The notes under the pieces: model-generated
Told to the model about the DNA's origin: nothing
Database searches by the model: none
The model's input: only the letters and a program-made list of their open reading frames with translations
From: CAWDJT01 sp963828705
Lineage (GTDB): Bacteria > Desulfobacterota > Syntrophobacteria > Syntrophobacterales > Syntrophobacteraceae
Assembly: GCA_963828705.1 (NCBI GenBank)
Contig: CAWHGA010000032.1
Coordinates: forward strand, 14,971-78,970
Direction of reading: 5' to 3'
Length of the DNA stretch: 64,000 bases
Made by a program: the position numbers and the translations under genes
In this document: piece by piece, positions 46,042-56,640 of the stretch
Numbering within the stretch: the first letter of the stretch is position 1
How the letters are laid out: each line of letters begins with the position of its first letter

Positions 46042-48937
46042 ATGAAGAGTGTTTTTGAAAGAGAAGGAAAGCTTCTCAAGCTGGAAGGAAATAAGCCGTT
46101 TCCGCTCAATGCCGGAAGGCGAGTTTGGCTCGTGCGTACCGGAATGGTCGATGTTTTTGCCGTCATGACGAGACAAGGCGAACCTGCCGGTCCCAGAGAC
46201 TACCTGATACGGGCAAGGGACGGAGATTTGCTGTTCGATGCGGGGGGCCTGTCGAAGGAAGATATTGGTGTGTTCGCAATCGGTACTCCCGGGAGCGAAG
46301 TCCTTGAACTGGGGCTTGGCCGCTTTGAAGAACTCTGCGCAGACCCTTCCTTCCAGACTCGAGCGGAAGGAGCGATTGCCGGCTGGGTGAGTGGTTTGTC
46401 TCTGGGCATCCGGAAGGAGATGCCGCCAAAGGAGACCGTCCAATTAGTTGCCGGGAGAGAGATTTCAGTGGCGGGCAGTAAAGATGTGCGTCCAGCTTCA
46501 GGCGTCGTCTGGGTGAGCCATCTGGATGGGGTCTCTTATTTCCTAGGCAGAAACAACCTGCCTCAAATTGACCTGGGCTCCGGTGTTATCCCGATTTCAG
46601 ACCTGGTGTGGCTCCAATCCCTAAGTGATGCAAAGTATCGCGTCTTGGACACGGCGACCTGCCTGCGGGAGGGATCGTTATGGTCCGGATTGGAAAGATT
46701 CCACGCATTGGTGCTGGACTGCCTCGAACAGAATTGGCTGGATCAGGAAGAAGAGGAAAGCCGGCGACTCCACACCAAAGCTATAAACGAGCAGGACGCG
46801 TCTAAGAACGCACTCCTCGGGCTGGCATCGATCCTGGAGCCGGAACGGCCTCTGCCGGTCGTGGGTGCGGGCGAAGAAGACGCCCTGCTTGCCGCCTGCC
46901 AATTGATAGGGCAAAAATTGCGAATCGAGTTCAAAGCCCCTGGCAAGGGGACAATGGTGGGAAGCGACCCTTTAGCCGCCATAGCCTGGGCATCCAGGAT
47001 TCGACACAGGCAGGTTGTGCTCAAGGGAAGATGGTGGAAACAGGATGTCGGTCCACTCCTGGGGCGCATGGAAGAGGACAAGAGGCCCGTTGCATTGCTG
47101 CCCGTTTCACCTGGGCTTTACGAGATCAATGACCCCACTACTCGTGAGCGGATCAGGGTAACCAGCGAAAACGTTCAGCTTCTGAACCCATTCGCCTTTA
47201 CTTTCTATCGCCCTTTTCCCAACAGGCCGCTGAAGGGTTGGGATCTCTTCAGGTTTGGCATTCGAGGGTGCATGGCCGACATCGTCACCGTCACCCTCAT
47301 GGCGACACTGGGAGCGCTTCTTGGCTTGATCACTCCGATTGCGATGGGGATTGTCTTCGATACGTTCATCCCTGATGGGGCGCGCGGCCAGCTTGCGCAA
47401 ATAGCGCTCCTTCTGCTCGTGTGCGCTCTTGCAACGGCTGCTTTTAACATGACAAAAGCAGTGGCGCTGCTCCGCTTTGAGAGCAAAATGGACGCATCCC
47501 TCCAGGCCGGCGTCATGGACCGTCTACTCTCGCTGCCCGTCCCCTTTTTCAAAGACTATACCACTGGCGACCTGGCGGACAGGGCGCTGGGTATCAATAG
47601 CCATCCGGCAAATTCTCTCAGAGACAGCCGTCCAAACCTTGCTCGCCGCTATTTTCTCACTGTTCAATTTTGCGCTCATGTTCTGGTACGATTTGCAGCT
47701 CGCGCTGGTTGCGACGGGAATAGCGATCTTCGGAGTGTTGGTGACCTGTGTTGCGGGCTTTCGACAAGTCGGCTATCAAAGAAAGCTGAGCGAACTCGAG
47801 GGGAAAATCTCGGGAATAGTATTCCAACTGATTTCGGGCATCTCCAAGCTGAGGCTCTCGGGAACGGAAGATCGCGCCTTCGCGGTCTGGGCCGGGGAAT
47901 TCGGACGCCAGAGAAAGATGTCGTACAAGGTCGGCGTCGTATCGAATCTCCTGCTATCCTTCAACTCGGCGTTTCCGATCCTCTCCCTCATGGCCATTTT
48001 TGCGTGTCTGACCCTGCGTGAAAGTGGAACCGGCTCACTCAGTACCGGCAGTTTTGTGGCCTTCCTCGCCGCCTACACGATGTTTCAAAACGCGCTGCTC
48101 CAAATGAGCAGGACGCTCATTTCTTCTCTGCATGTCATTCCGCTTTACGAAAGGGCAAGGCCCATTATCCAGCGCCAGCCGGAAGTGGACAAGACGAAAA
48201 ACAGTCCAGGGGAATTGAGCGGGGAGATTGAAGTCAGCCACGTACACTTTCGCTACTCATCCGACGGCCCTTTGGTTCTCAAAGATGTTTCCTTTCACGT
48301 CCGACCAGGCCAGTTTATTGCCCTTGTAGGAGGTTCGGGTTCCGGAAAATCGACCATGTTGCGCCTCCTGCTTGGTTTCGAAGAGCCGGAGTCCGGCACG
48401 ATCTACTACGATGGACAGGAGCTGGCAGGAATCAATATAAGGGAATTGCGCCGGCAGATCGGAGTGGTACTCCAGAGCGGGAAAATTATTGCAGGCGACA
48501 TTTTCAAGAATATTGTCGGTTCCTCCTCGTTGACTCTCGATGACGCATGGGAGGCGGCCCAAATGGCGGGACTTGAAGAGGATCTGCGGCAGATGCCCAT
48601 GGGCATGCATACAGTGCTTCCTCCTGGAGGAGGAACCCTGTCCGGGGGACAGCGCCAGAGACTCATGATTGCGAGGGCCATCGTGCGCAAACCTCGCCTG
48701 CTGTTTTTCGATGAGGCTACCAGTGCACTGGATAACCGCACCCAGTCAATCGTGAGCAGGAGTCTTGAAAAGCTCCACGCCACCAGGGTGGTCATAGCGC
48801 ACCGGCTGAGCACTATCATGCATGCTGATCACATCCTTGTGTTCGATAAAGGACGGATTTGCCAGGAGGGAAATTATGAGCAATTGCTTGACACGGGAGG
48901 ACTCTTTGCCGAGCTTGCCAAAAGACAACTGATTTGA
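46042..48937 (+). CDS. Second NHLP ABC transporter (permease/ATPase), frame-disrupted
   Basis: About 964 residues when repaired. A 300-plus residue N-terminal part with cNMP-domain-like features (LIRARDGDLLFDAGGLSKED) and a degraded peptidase-like region precede the membrane domain (MATLGALLGLITPIAMGIVFDTFIP) and the ATPase (GGSGSGKST, LSGGQRQRLMIARAIV, FFDEATSALD). The frame breaks near 47597, where LADRALGIN must join AIRQILSETAVQ (one surplus A). It pairs with the C39 exporter, as in other NHLP clusters. No dedicated immunity gene follows. Confidence 0.87.
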
Positions 48938-49113
48938 TCGGATCTTTTGTGCCAAGTCTCTGTTTTAGTCCCTCACATCTTAATGCTGAATCCACGCCAC
49001 TACGGTTTTCGCAAAACAGACTTGAACCTCATTCACCGTAACTTCTCAATAGGGGTAGGTGGACGCGAAAAAGCACGGGACAAGAGCAAATCTCCGTGCT
49101 ATGCACAGAATCT

Positions 49114-49233
49114 ATGAAACTAAGGATTGACATACCCAAAATCGCGGAAGAAGAGAAGAGCGAGCTCGTCGTCCTGCTGCTAGAGATCATCAGGTCCCAC
49201 GTCCCACAATATTTGACGCAGCCAGTCCCGTAA
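49114..49233 (+). pseudogene. Possible IS66 transposase N-terminal fragment
   Basis: A 39-residue frame, MKLRIDIPKIAEEEKSELVV..LLLEIIR, resembles the extreme N-terminus of IS66-type transposases and then diverges into a stop. No further transposase sequence follows. The surrounding 48938-49411 holds an AGCACGG/CCGTGCT hairpin (49072-49100) that may end the RiPP operon, and no other gene. Confidence 0.35.
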
Positions 49234-49411
49234 TCTGATCCCGCATACCCTGCGATATCCGCATGCCCCCGCCTTCTTTACTTGCATTATACCCCGCCTA
49301 CCCATCACTTGGAGGGTTGCTATGGATTGCCACTGTGGTGAACTCGAGACACAGAGCTAGTTCGCCGGTTCCTCTAGTCCTTCAGCTGGCGTCCTGTGTG
49401 CTCCAGCCTGA

Positions 49412-49732
49412 TCACCCCGCCGCATCGATGAGCACGACGACGATGATAATGAATATGGAGTCACTCGCTTCTCCGATGGCAATGGATGCCACGGCGGCGG
49501 CAACGAGAATGAATATCAACGGATTGAGCACCTGGTGAAGCAGAATGGCCCAAATGGTGGGGGGCTTTTTGGCGGGCAAAGCGTTGGGTCCGTAGAAGGT
49601 CAGTCGATGTGCGGCCTCTTCGTTACTCAGGCCTTTGGGGGTGCTTTGAAGCTTTCCGAAAATAGGCTGTTCGTCCAGGGTATGCCATGGCACTTCACAT
49701 AGCGTACTTGCACATTTCTTTTCCTCCACCAC
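49412..49732 (-). pseudogene. Cation P-type ATPase, N-terminal fragment
   Basis: The frame reads WHTLDEQPIFGKLQSTPKGLSNEEAAHRLTFYGPNALP, then the first membrane hairpin (LNPLIFILVAAAVASIAIGE..DSIFIIIVVVLI), and stops where the family continues for about 800 residues. Only the cation-ATPase N-domain and two helices remain. It is not a piece of the other ATPase in the window, as the sequences differ. Confidence 0.75.
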
Positions 49733-49940
49733 GAGCCTCCTGCTCTCTTTCCTTTCAGTTCAACAGAGCCTTATGCCCGTTGAAGTCATAGACGCGGCCT
49801 AAGAGCATTATATCGGCGGGAGAGCACCATGAACCGCGATGCCCGATTGGCAAGACCGACGCCCGATAAACCGTCCTTGAAAAATCCAGGCCAAGGGTGG
49901 TCAAAAACGCTTCTTTCTATCCTCCGTACATCGATGCGCT

Positions 49941-50480
49941 TCACTCCGCCTTTTCCGTTGGACATACGGATGAACCAGCCTTCTTCCCGGCTACTAACCA
50001 GTAGCCGATACTAAGAGCCAAGATTACGGCTCCGGTGGCATAGACATAATCCGGAGCCACTTTATCGAAATCAAAAATGATCACCTTCCGGGCAATGGCC
50101 ATAAGAGCGGTGGCCATGACCAGCTTTACGTGGATCAGATCACTCCGGAGATACATGGTAATATTGATAAAGATTTCGATGGCGATCAGGACCGCCATGA
50201 AAGCGCCGAATGTCGCCAGAAGGTCATTGATGTTCAACAGCATGAAAGGTGGGGCCATCAACTGATTGTAAAGCATCCACACCACATCGCCGATGCCCCA
50301 CAGAATAACAGCCGTCATCAAGACGGCCATAATCCTGACCGCAAAATGGATGATACGTTGCAGAAACCCAATCAGGGGTTCACCGGCCTGCGCTTCCAGC
50401 CCCTGTGGGGCGATCATTTCCTTATCCATGCCGGTATTTCCTTCCTCGGGATGGTTGCTCCCTTGCCCAGTGTTCGACAT
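49941..50480 (-). CDS. PsiE-like (phosphate-starvation-inducible) membrane protein
   Basis: A 179-residue protein starting MSNTGQGSNHPEEGNTG behind AGGAGGAACT. Four hydrophobic helices follow (IMAVLMTAVILWGIGDVVW, LLATFGAFMAVLIAIEIFINI, VKLVMATALMAIARKVIIF, YATGAVILALSIGYWLV), with the family segment YLRSDLIHVKLVMATALMAI. PsiE function is not settled. Confidence 0.8.
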   Translation of the reverse strand: MSNTGQGSNHPEEGNTGMDKEMIAPQGLEAQAGEPLIGFLQRIIHFAVRIMAVLMTAVILWGIGDVVWMLYNQLMAPPFMLLNINDLLATFGAFMAVLIAIEIFINITMYLRSDLIHVKLVMATALMAIARKVIIFDFDKVAPDYVYATGAVILALSIGYWLVAGKKAGSSVCPTEKAE

Positions 50481-50526
50481 AGTTCCTCCTTGTCGCTCCA
50501 ATGATATTCTGCAGGATGCAGAAGCC

Positions 50527-52105
50527 CTATTTCCCCAGGCGACAGCCTTCCAGGGCAGTGCGCACCAGACCGGCTCCAGCCTGTTCATACATGTTGTAGG
50601 CGGTACAGACCCCGAGGGCCGAGAGCTCCTCGACCTCTTCCGGATAAGCGGGCAATGGCCGCCACTTGGCAGTCAAAGCCGAAGTTGCGCAGCTGGTGAG
50701 CCGCGTACATGTTGCCCTGGTGATTGGGCATGGCCAGGATGACCAGTTCCAGCTGGATATCCTTGCGCAGCTTCAACCAGAACTCGGTATCGCAGGCATC
50801 GCCGAGTATCACATTGCGGCCCTGGCCGCGGTTGAAGTCCACCCGCTCCGGAGCATGTTCCACGCCGCAAATCTCCATCGCCGTATATTTTCTGCAGTTC
50901 ATCATAAGCCCCGGAGCCGATCCGGCCCATGCCCATGACCACGGCCTTTGCCGAACCAAGGTCGATGGGTGCATCGTGGGGATGGCAAAACCCGCGCTCA
51001 AAGCGGCGCAGCCACTGAAACATTCGGCGGTAGACAAACTCGGAATTGGTGCTCAAGGGTGCGGAAAGGGCAAAGCTGATGCTTATGGTCATGGCCATGA
51101 CCAGGAGCCAATCTGCAGGCATAAGACCCTGGCCGACGGCAACGGCCGCCACGATCAACCCGAACTCGGAGTAGTTGGTCAGTGCTAGAGAGGCAAAAAG
51201 GCTCGTACGTGCTCGCAGCCCGAAGTGGTTGACAATGAAGTGATAGATGCCGGTCTTGATGGGCAGCACCAGGCAGAGCAGAACCGCAGCCATGAGCATG
51301 TCCCATGTCGGCAGTCCCTTCATGCCGATGGATAGAAAAAAGCCCACCAGCATCAACTCCTTGAAGCCGAACAGGGCCTTGGCCAATTCCGATGCGCGCG
51401 GATGGCCGGCAATGAGCACGCCCACCACCAGCGCGCCCAGGTCCGGCTTCAGGCCGACCAGGGCAAAACCCTCGGCGCCCACTCCCAAGGCAATGAACAG
51501 GCCGCAGAGGATAAACAGCTCGCCGCGGCCCGCTATGTTCAACAATCGAAACAGCAATGGCCGCAGCAGCGGCAGGGCCAGAACGCTCAGAGCCCAGACG
51601 CTGGGGATTTTTCCCTCCGAGACGCTCAGGAAAAGAACGGCAAACAGGTCCTGCATGATCAGGATGCCGATGGCGATGCGGCCGTAAAACGCCGTCATAT
51701 CACCTTTTCCTCCAGCACCTTGACCGCAAACACCGTGCTGGAAAAGGCAAGGGCAAAGCCCAGCACCAGGATTGTCCGCCGGGACATTTCCATGAGCGGT
51801 ATGGGGAACATCTGCTGCCCCAGCAGCAAGACGCCGCACATCAAGGCGGTGGTGATCAGAATCTGGGCCGTGGCGCTGGTCCAAATCTCCGCCTTGAGCA
51901 GACCGCGAACGTCCAGCTTCAGGCCGATGGAGAACAACAACAGAATGACGCCCAGGTCCGCTACTAAATCCAGCCCTTGGGGCTTGGCCAACCCGGCCAT
52001 GTTGAAGGCAAATCCGGCCACCAGAAATCCGACCATGGGCGGCAGCCCGACCCGGGCCAGGGCCAGTCCAAAGCCAAAAGCAAAACTTACCAAAATGACG
52101 AGCAT
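50527..52105 (-). pseudogene. KefB/KefC-type monovalent cation:proton antiporter with TrkA-N domain, several frame breaks
   Basis: The first part has FAFGFGLALARVGLPPMVGFLVAGFAFN and LLLFSIGLKLDVRGLLKAEIW. After a break at about 51697 (VLEEKV versus KGDMTAFYGRIAIGILIMQD) it continues with ALVVGVLIAGHPRASELAKALFG and LALTNYSEFGLIVAAVAVG. A TrkA-N nucleotide-binding domain follows (AVVMGMGRIGSGAYDEL), then in other frames DACDTEFWLKLRKDIQLELV and AYPEEVEELSALG..TAYNMYEQAG up to 50527. Three breaks of mixed sign are needed. Motif conservation is high, so some may be sequence errors. Confidence 0.8.
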
Positions 52106-52241
52106 GAGCTCCTCTTGCGAAGTCGGCGTGTGATGAGTCTAAAGGAGAAGCGTGAACCGGGTCAAAACCACCCATGGCCTCGGAGCTTCGAGCTACCAGG
52201 CTTTCCCGTATGTGTCGCTGATCAGCAGGAATCTCAGGTAG

Positions 52242-53566
52242 CTATTCCGTCGATTCCGGCAGTTCGAGCAGGAACCGCCATGCCGGGACCACTTCGATGG
52301 TCCCGCCGACGGCATCGATCCGCTCGTCCTCGTTCCGGGTTACGATGGTTCCGATGCCAGGCCCAGTTCGGCCATCGCCTCACTCAAGGCCGCAGTCTCC
52401 CGTTTCCGCGTTTGCGGGTCTGCCAGGGACTCGCATACCTGGACCAGTATCCGCGGCCGGCCGCGCATCGGGACGATGAAATCGACCTCCCGGCCGGTCC
52501 TGGTCTTGTAATAGTGGATTTCCGGGTGAAGACGCCGGAGCGTGGTAAACACAAGGTTCTCAAGGAGATGGCCGGAGTTGACCAGAATTCCGGACGATAC
52601 CGATGTGACCAGCGCGTGATCGATGCAGTAGACCTTTTTCGGATTGGTGTTGCTGCGCGCAAGAGACGGGTCGAATAGGCGCACGGTGAACAGGAAATAG
52701 GCGTCCTCGAACCATTCCAGGTAATCCGACACCGCGGACTTTGGGAACCTTGTGGCCCAGCGACTTGAGATAGCCCGTGAGACTGTTGACGGAGTAAAGC
52801 GAGGACGTGTTGTCCACCAGCCGGTGGGCCAGGTCGCCTACCGCTCTGGGATGCGAAACGTCATGGCGTTCAACCAGATCCCGAAACAGGATGGTGTGGA
52901 AATATTCCTGGTGGGTTTTGATCCTCAAGTGGCGCGGGAGGCCGGCGACCTCCGGGAAGCCGCCCGTCTCCCAGTATTCCTCGAAGGCCTTCTGAACGAG
53001 GAGCCGTTTCTTTGTGGACAGAGCGCCCGGGCTCTCGACGCCCTTATAGTCCAGGAATTCCTGGAAGAGAACGGGAACATCTCCCATGAAAGCGCTCGCC
53101 GCGCATTTGCGTCGCTATCTCCGTGACAGCATCCCGGCGACGAACCGGTCAGATCACCTCGCATTTTTCGGTGCGCATCATGCGGTCGATGAAGGTTCCC
53201 AGCCCTCGGCGGCCTGAATCTCGTCGAAGAAACAGTAAACCGTCTCGGTGTTTTTTTTCTCCGGGAAGATGGAGTAATACGCCTCGGCGATCAGGCCGAG
53301 GTTGTCCTGGCGCAGGTTGTGGAGGCGGTCGTCGAAGAAGTTCAGGTACAGGATGTTCTGCGCGGGACCCCGCTGTCCAAGAGCCGCTGGATGACCTGGA
53401 ACATGTACGTCGATTTGCCTCCCCGACGCACACCGATGCAGACGGCGGCCTTGCCGCGGACCGGCTCGATGCGCAAGCGCCGTGGAACCCCGGTCTCCAG
53501 CCGGGTTTCCTGGAAGTCCAGGATGATGGATTTGAGCGTCTCTATCACAGGGATACTCCTGGCCAT
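52242..53566 (-). pseudogene. AAA_14/DUF4143 ATP-binding protein, several frame breaks
   Basis: In order on the minus strand: start MARSIPVIETLKSIILDFQE; Walker A GVRRGGKSTYMFQVIQRLLD; YCFFDEIQ (Walker B type); GDVPVLFQEFLDYKGVE; ETGGFPEVAGL, FRDLVERHDV; and a DUF4143 nuclease-like end, YYKTRTGREVDFIV, GTIVTRNEDERIDAVGGTIEV then VPAWRFLLELPES. Four or more frame changes are needed. The function of this ATPase group is unknown. Two more members lie at 56641 and 58219. Confidence 0.7.
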
Positions 53567-53818
53567 AGGAATTTCCGGTTACTATCCAACCCGGGAAATA
53601 AAAATTACCGGTTGGTGTCGCTCGTTGTCAAGAAATATTCCCGGGTAGGCATGGTCGTCCCTGGGTTCAACAAGTCCCCCCCGCCGACACTTTTTCTCTG
53701 CCTTCGGTGGATCCCCGGGGGTGGGCTTTCCCCGCCGCACGGCGCGAATCTCTCGTCGAGAAGGCCAAGAGAATAGCGCATGAAGCCCGCGGACCATAAC
53801 AACCCCGCCGCTGTCTTC

Positions 53819-53920
53819 TCAGACCAGATTCGAATTGACGAAATCCCAATTGACGAGGTGTTTGATAAAGGAGTCGAGATAGTAGGCATGCTCCCACAGA
53901 TCCACTGTCAGCCAATGTAC
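53819..53920 (-). pseudogene. Fe/Mn superoxide dismutase C-terminal fragment
   Basis: The minus strand reads VHWLTVDLWEHAYYLDSFIK then HLVNWDFVNSNLV and a stop. DLWEHAYYLD is the SOD metal-ligand signature (Asp and His). Only about 33 C-terminal residues are left, directly against the 3' end of the Ca-type ATPase, so this is a deletion remnant. The adjoining 53567-53818 holds no other gene. Confidence 0.65.
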
Positions 53921-53928
53921 ACGAAAAA

Positions 53929-56611
53929 TCAGGTCGACCGTTTGACGGCCTTTTCAAGCTCCACCGCCAGAAATACGACAGTCGACAGCAGAATCGTCGC
54001 CAAAAGCTCCCCGGCCGTGAGCGGTTGGGTCTTGAAGATGGGGTTCAGGAACGGCACATATATGGTGGCAATCTGCAGGGCCAGGGTCAGCAATACGGCC
54101 CACAGAAGGGGTTTGTTGGAAAAGGCCCCCTGCCTGAAAAAAGAGTCCCGTTCCGATCGCACGGCCAGCACGTGCCCCATCTGGCTCAAGCAGAGGACGG
54201 TAAAGACCATGGTTTGCCAGTGGGCCTTGCTGCTGTCGATGAACAGGGCCTGGGTAATGATGGAAACGGCGCCCATGAGCAGTCCGACCCAGATGATGTG
54301 GACACCGAGACCTTTGGCGAAAATACTTTCTTTCGGGTGCCGCGGGGGGCGGCTCATGATGTTTTTTTCCGCGGGCTCGACGGCCAGGGCCAGACCGGGT
54401 ATGCCGTCGGTGACCAGGTTGATCCAGAGGATGTGAATCGGCAACAGGGGAATGGGCAGACCAAGGAAGGGCGCCAGGAAAATGGTGCAGATCTCGCCTG
54501 AATTGCTGGTCATGGTGTACTTGATGAACTTGCGGATATTGTCGAAGATACGCCGCCCTTCCTCGAACGGCCTTGACAATGGTGGCAAAGTTGTCATCCA
54601 GCAAGATCATGTGCGGAAGCTTCCTTGGACACATCGGTACCGGTGATGCCCATGGCCACCCCGATATCCGCCCGTTTGAGGGCGGGGGCATCGTTGACGC
54701 CGTCCCCGGTCATGGCTACAAAATGCCCTCTATCCTGCAAGCGCCTTGACGATCTTCAGCTTCTGTGCCGGGGTGACCCGGGCGTAGACCCGGATCCTCT
54801 CCACCCTGTCCTCGAATTCCTCCAGTGGAAGCTGCGCGAGCTCCCGGCCGGTCATGACGGCCTTCCCCTCCCCGCGGAGAATGCCGACCCGTTCGGCAAT
54901 CACCGCGGCTGTGAGCGGGTGGTCTCCCGTGATCATCACCGGCCGGATGCCCGCCGACCAGCACGTGGCAACCGCCTCCGCGGCTTCGGGCCGAGGCGGG
55001 TCCATCATGCCGACGATCCCGATAAAGACCAGTCCTGTTTCCGCCTGTTCCGAAGTCAGCGGATCAGGAAGAGCGTCCCATACCCGCATGGCGAAGCCCA
55101 AGGCCCTCAGACCGTCTCCGGCAATCTGTTCGGCCGTCTGAAGGATTTTCGCGCGGTCCAGTCCTTCCTCGCCTCCATTGCCAGCCACCTTTTCAGAACG
55201 CTCCACAATTTCCTCAACCGCCCCCTTGGTAAAGGAAACGATTCGGCCGTTTTCCCAGGGATGGAAAGTGGTCATGAGCTTTCGGTCCGAGTCAAAGGGG
55301 ATTTCGGCCAGCCTGGGGAATTGTTCATCCAGTCTCTCCCGAAGGTATCCTTTCTCCCTGGCCAGGTCGAACAGCGCCGTTTCGGTCGGATCACCGACAA
55401 CGGCATTGGAACCATCCACGCGGGCGTCATTGCACAGGGCCAGGGCGGTGAGCAGCAGATCGAAGGGGTCCCTGCCGGACTGGGACCCGCCCGCGGGTTC
55501 CTGGCGGCCCGGGGGCGACAGTTCGCCAGACCGCTGCAGCCGCCCGCCGGCATAGACCTCTTCCACTATCATGCGGTTCAACGTCAGGGTGCCGGTCTTA
55601 TCGGAGCAGATATACGTTACCGATCCCAGCGTTTCGACCGCCGGCAGTTTTCGAATCAATGCCTGCTGCCTTACCAGCTTCTTGGCACCCAGAGCCAGTG
55701 AGATGGTAATGACCGCGGGCAGGGCTTCCGGAATGGCCGCCACTGCCAGGGAGATCGCCGTAAGAAGCATCAGAAGCGGCGGTTCTCCCCTCAAGGAGGC
55801 CGGCCATAAAAACGATGGCGCAAATGACCAGGACGGCATAAGCAAGCTTCTGCCCGAAAGCGGTGAGCCGTTTCTGAAGCGGTGTCCGTGCTTCATCCTG
55901 GTCCTGGAGCAGGGCGGCGATCCGCCCCAGCTCCGTTCGCATCCCGGTGTCCGCCACCAGGCCCCGACCCCGGCCGTACGTAACCAGGGTCCCTTTATAA
56001 GCCATGTTTTTGCGGTCACCGATGGACAGGTCCGCTTCCCCGAGCACCCCGATATCCTTCTCCACCGGCACGGACTCACCGGTCAGGGCCGCTTCCTCGA
56101 TTCGAAGCTGTACCGCTTCCGTCAGTCGGATATCGGCCGGCACTACGTTACCGGCTTCCAGAATCACCAGGTCCCCCGGAACAAGCTGTTCCGCGGAAAC
56201 CGACTCGGCCTGTCCGTCCCGAATGACGGCGGCCGAAGGGGCTGCCAGCTTCTTCAGCGCGGCCATGGCCTTTTCGGCACGGTATTCCTGAACAAACCCA
56301 AGCACGGCGTTGAGCATCACGATCACCGCGATGGCGATACTGTCCGCGGGCTCGCCGATTACGCCCGCCACGATGGCGGCGGCGATCAGCACGAGGATCA
56401 TGAAGTCCTTGAACTGATCGAAAAACATCATCCACAAGGACTTACGTCCTTTTTCGATCAGTTCGTTGGGACCGTAACGCTCGAAGCGCCTGCGGGCCTC
56501 CTCGGAAGCAAGCCCTCCATCGGACGATTGCAGTATTTCCACCAGCTCCCCTGGATCAACTTGGTGCCAGTGGACCGATTCGTTTACCCGTGTACTCATG
56601 GTTTCCATCAT
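53929..56611 (-). pseudogene. Calcium-type P-type ATPase (P2A), several frame breaks
   Basis: The N-domain and first helices (LASEEARRRFERYGPNELIE, EPADSIAIAVIVMLNAVLGF), actuator motif ALTGESVPVEKD, phosphorylation site ICSDKTGTLTLNRM, PEALP metal motif (AAIPEALPAVITISLALG), hinge MTGDGVNDAPALKRADIGVAMG and the C-terminal helices (LLPIHILWINLVTDGIPGLA) are all present. Breaks lie near 55790, 54722 and 54580. All catalytic motifs survive, so the gene may be functional if the breaks are errors. It should pump Ca2+ or a related cation out of the cytoplasm. Confidence 0.82.
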
Positions 56612-56640
56612 CTCTTCCTCTTAAACGGCCGACAAGTCCT

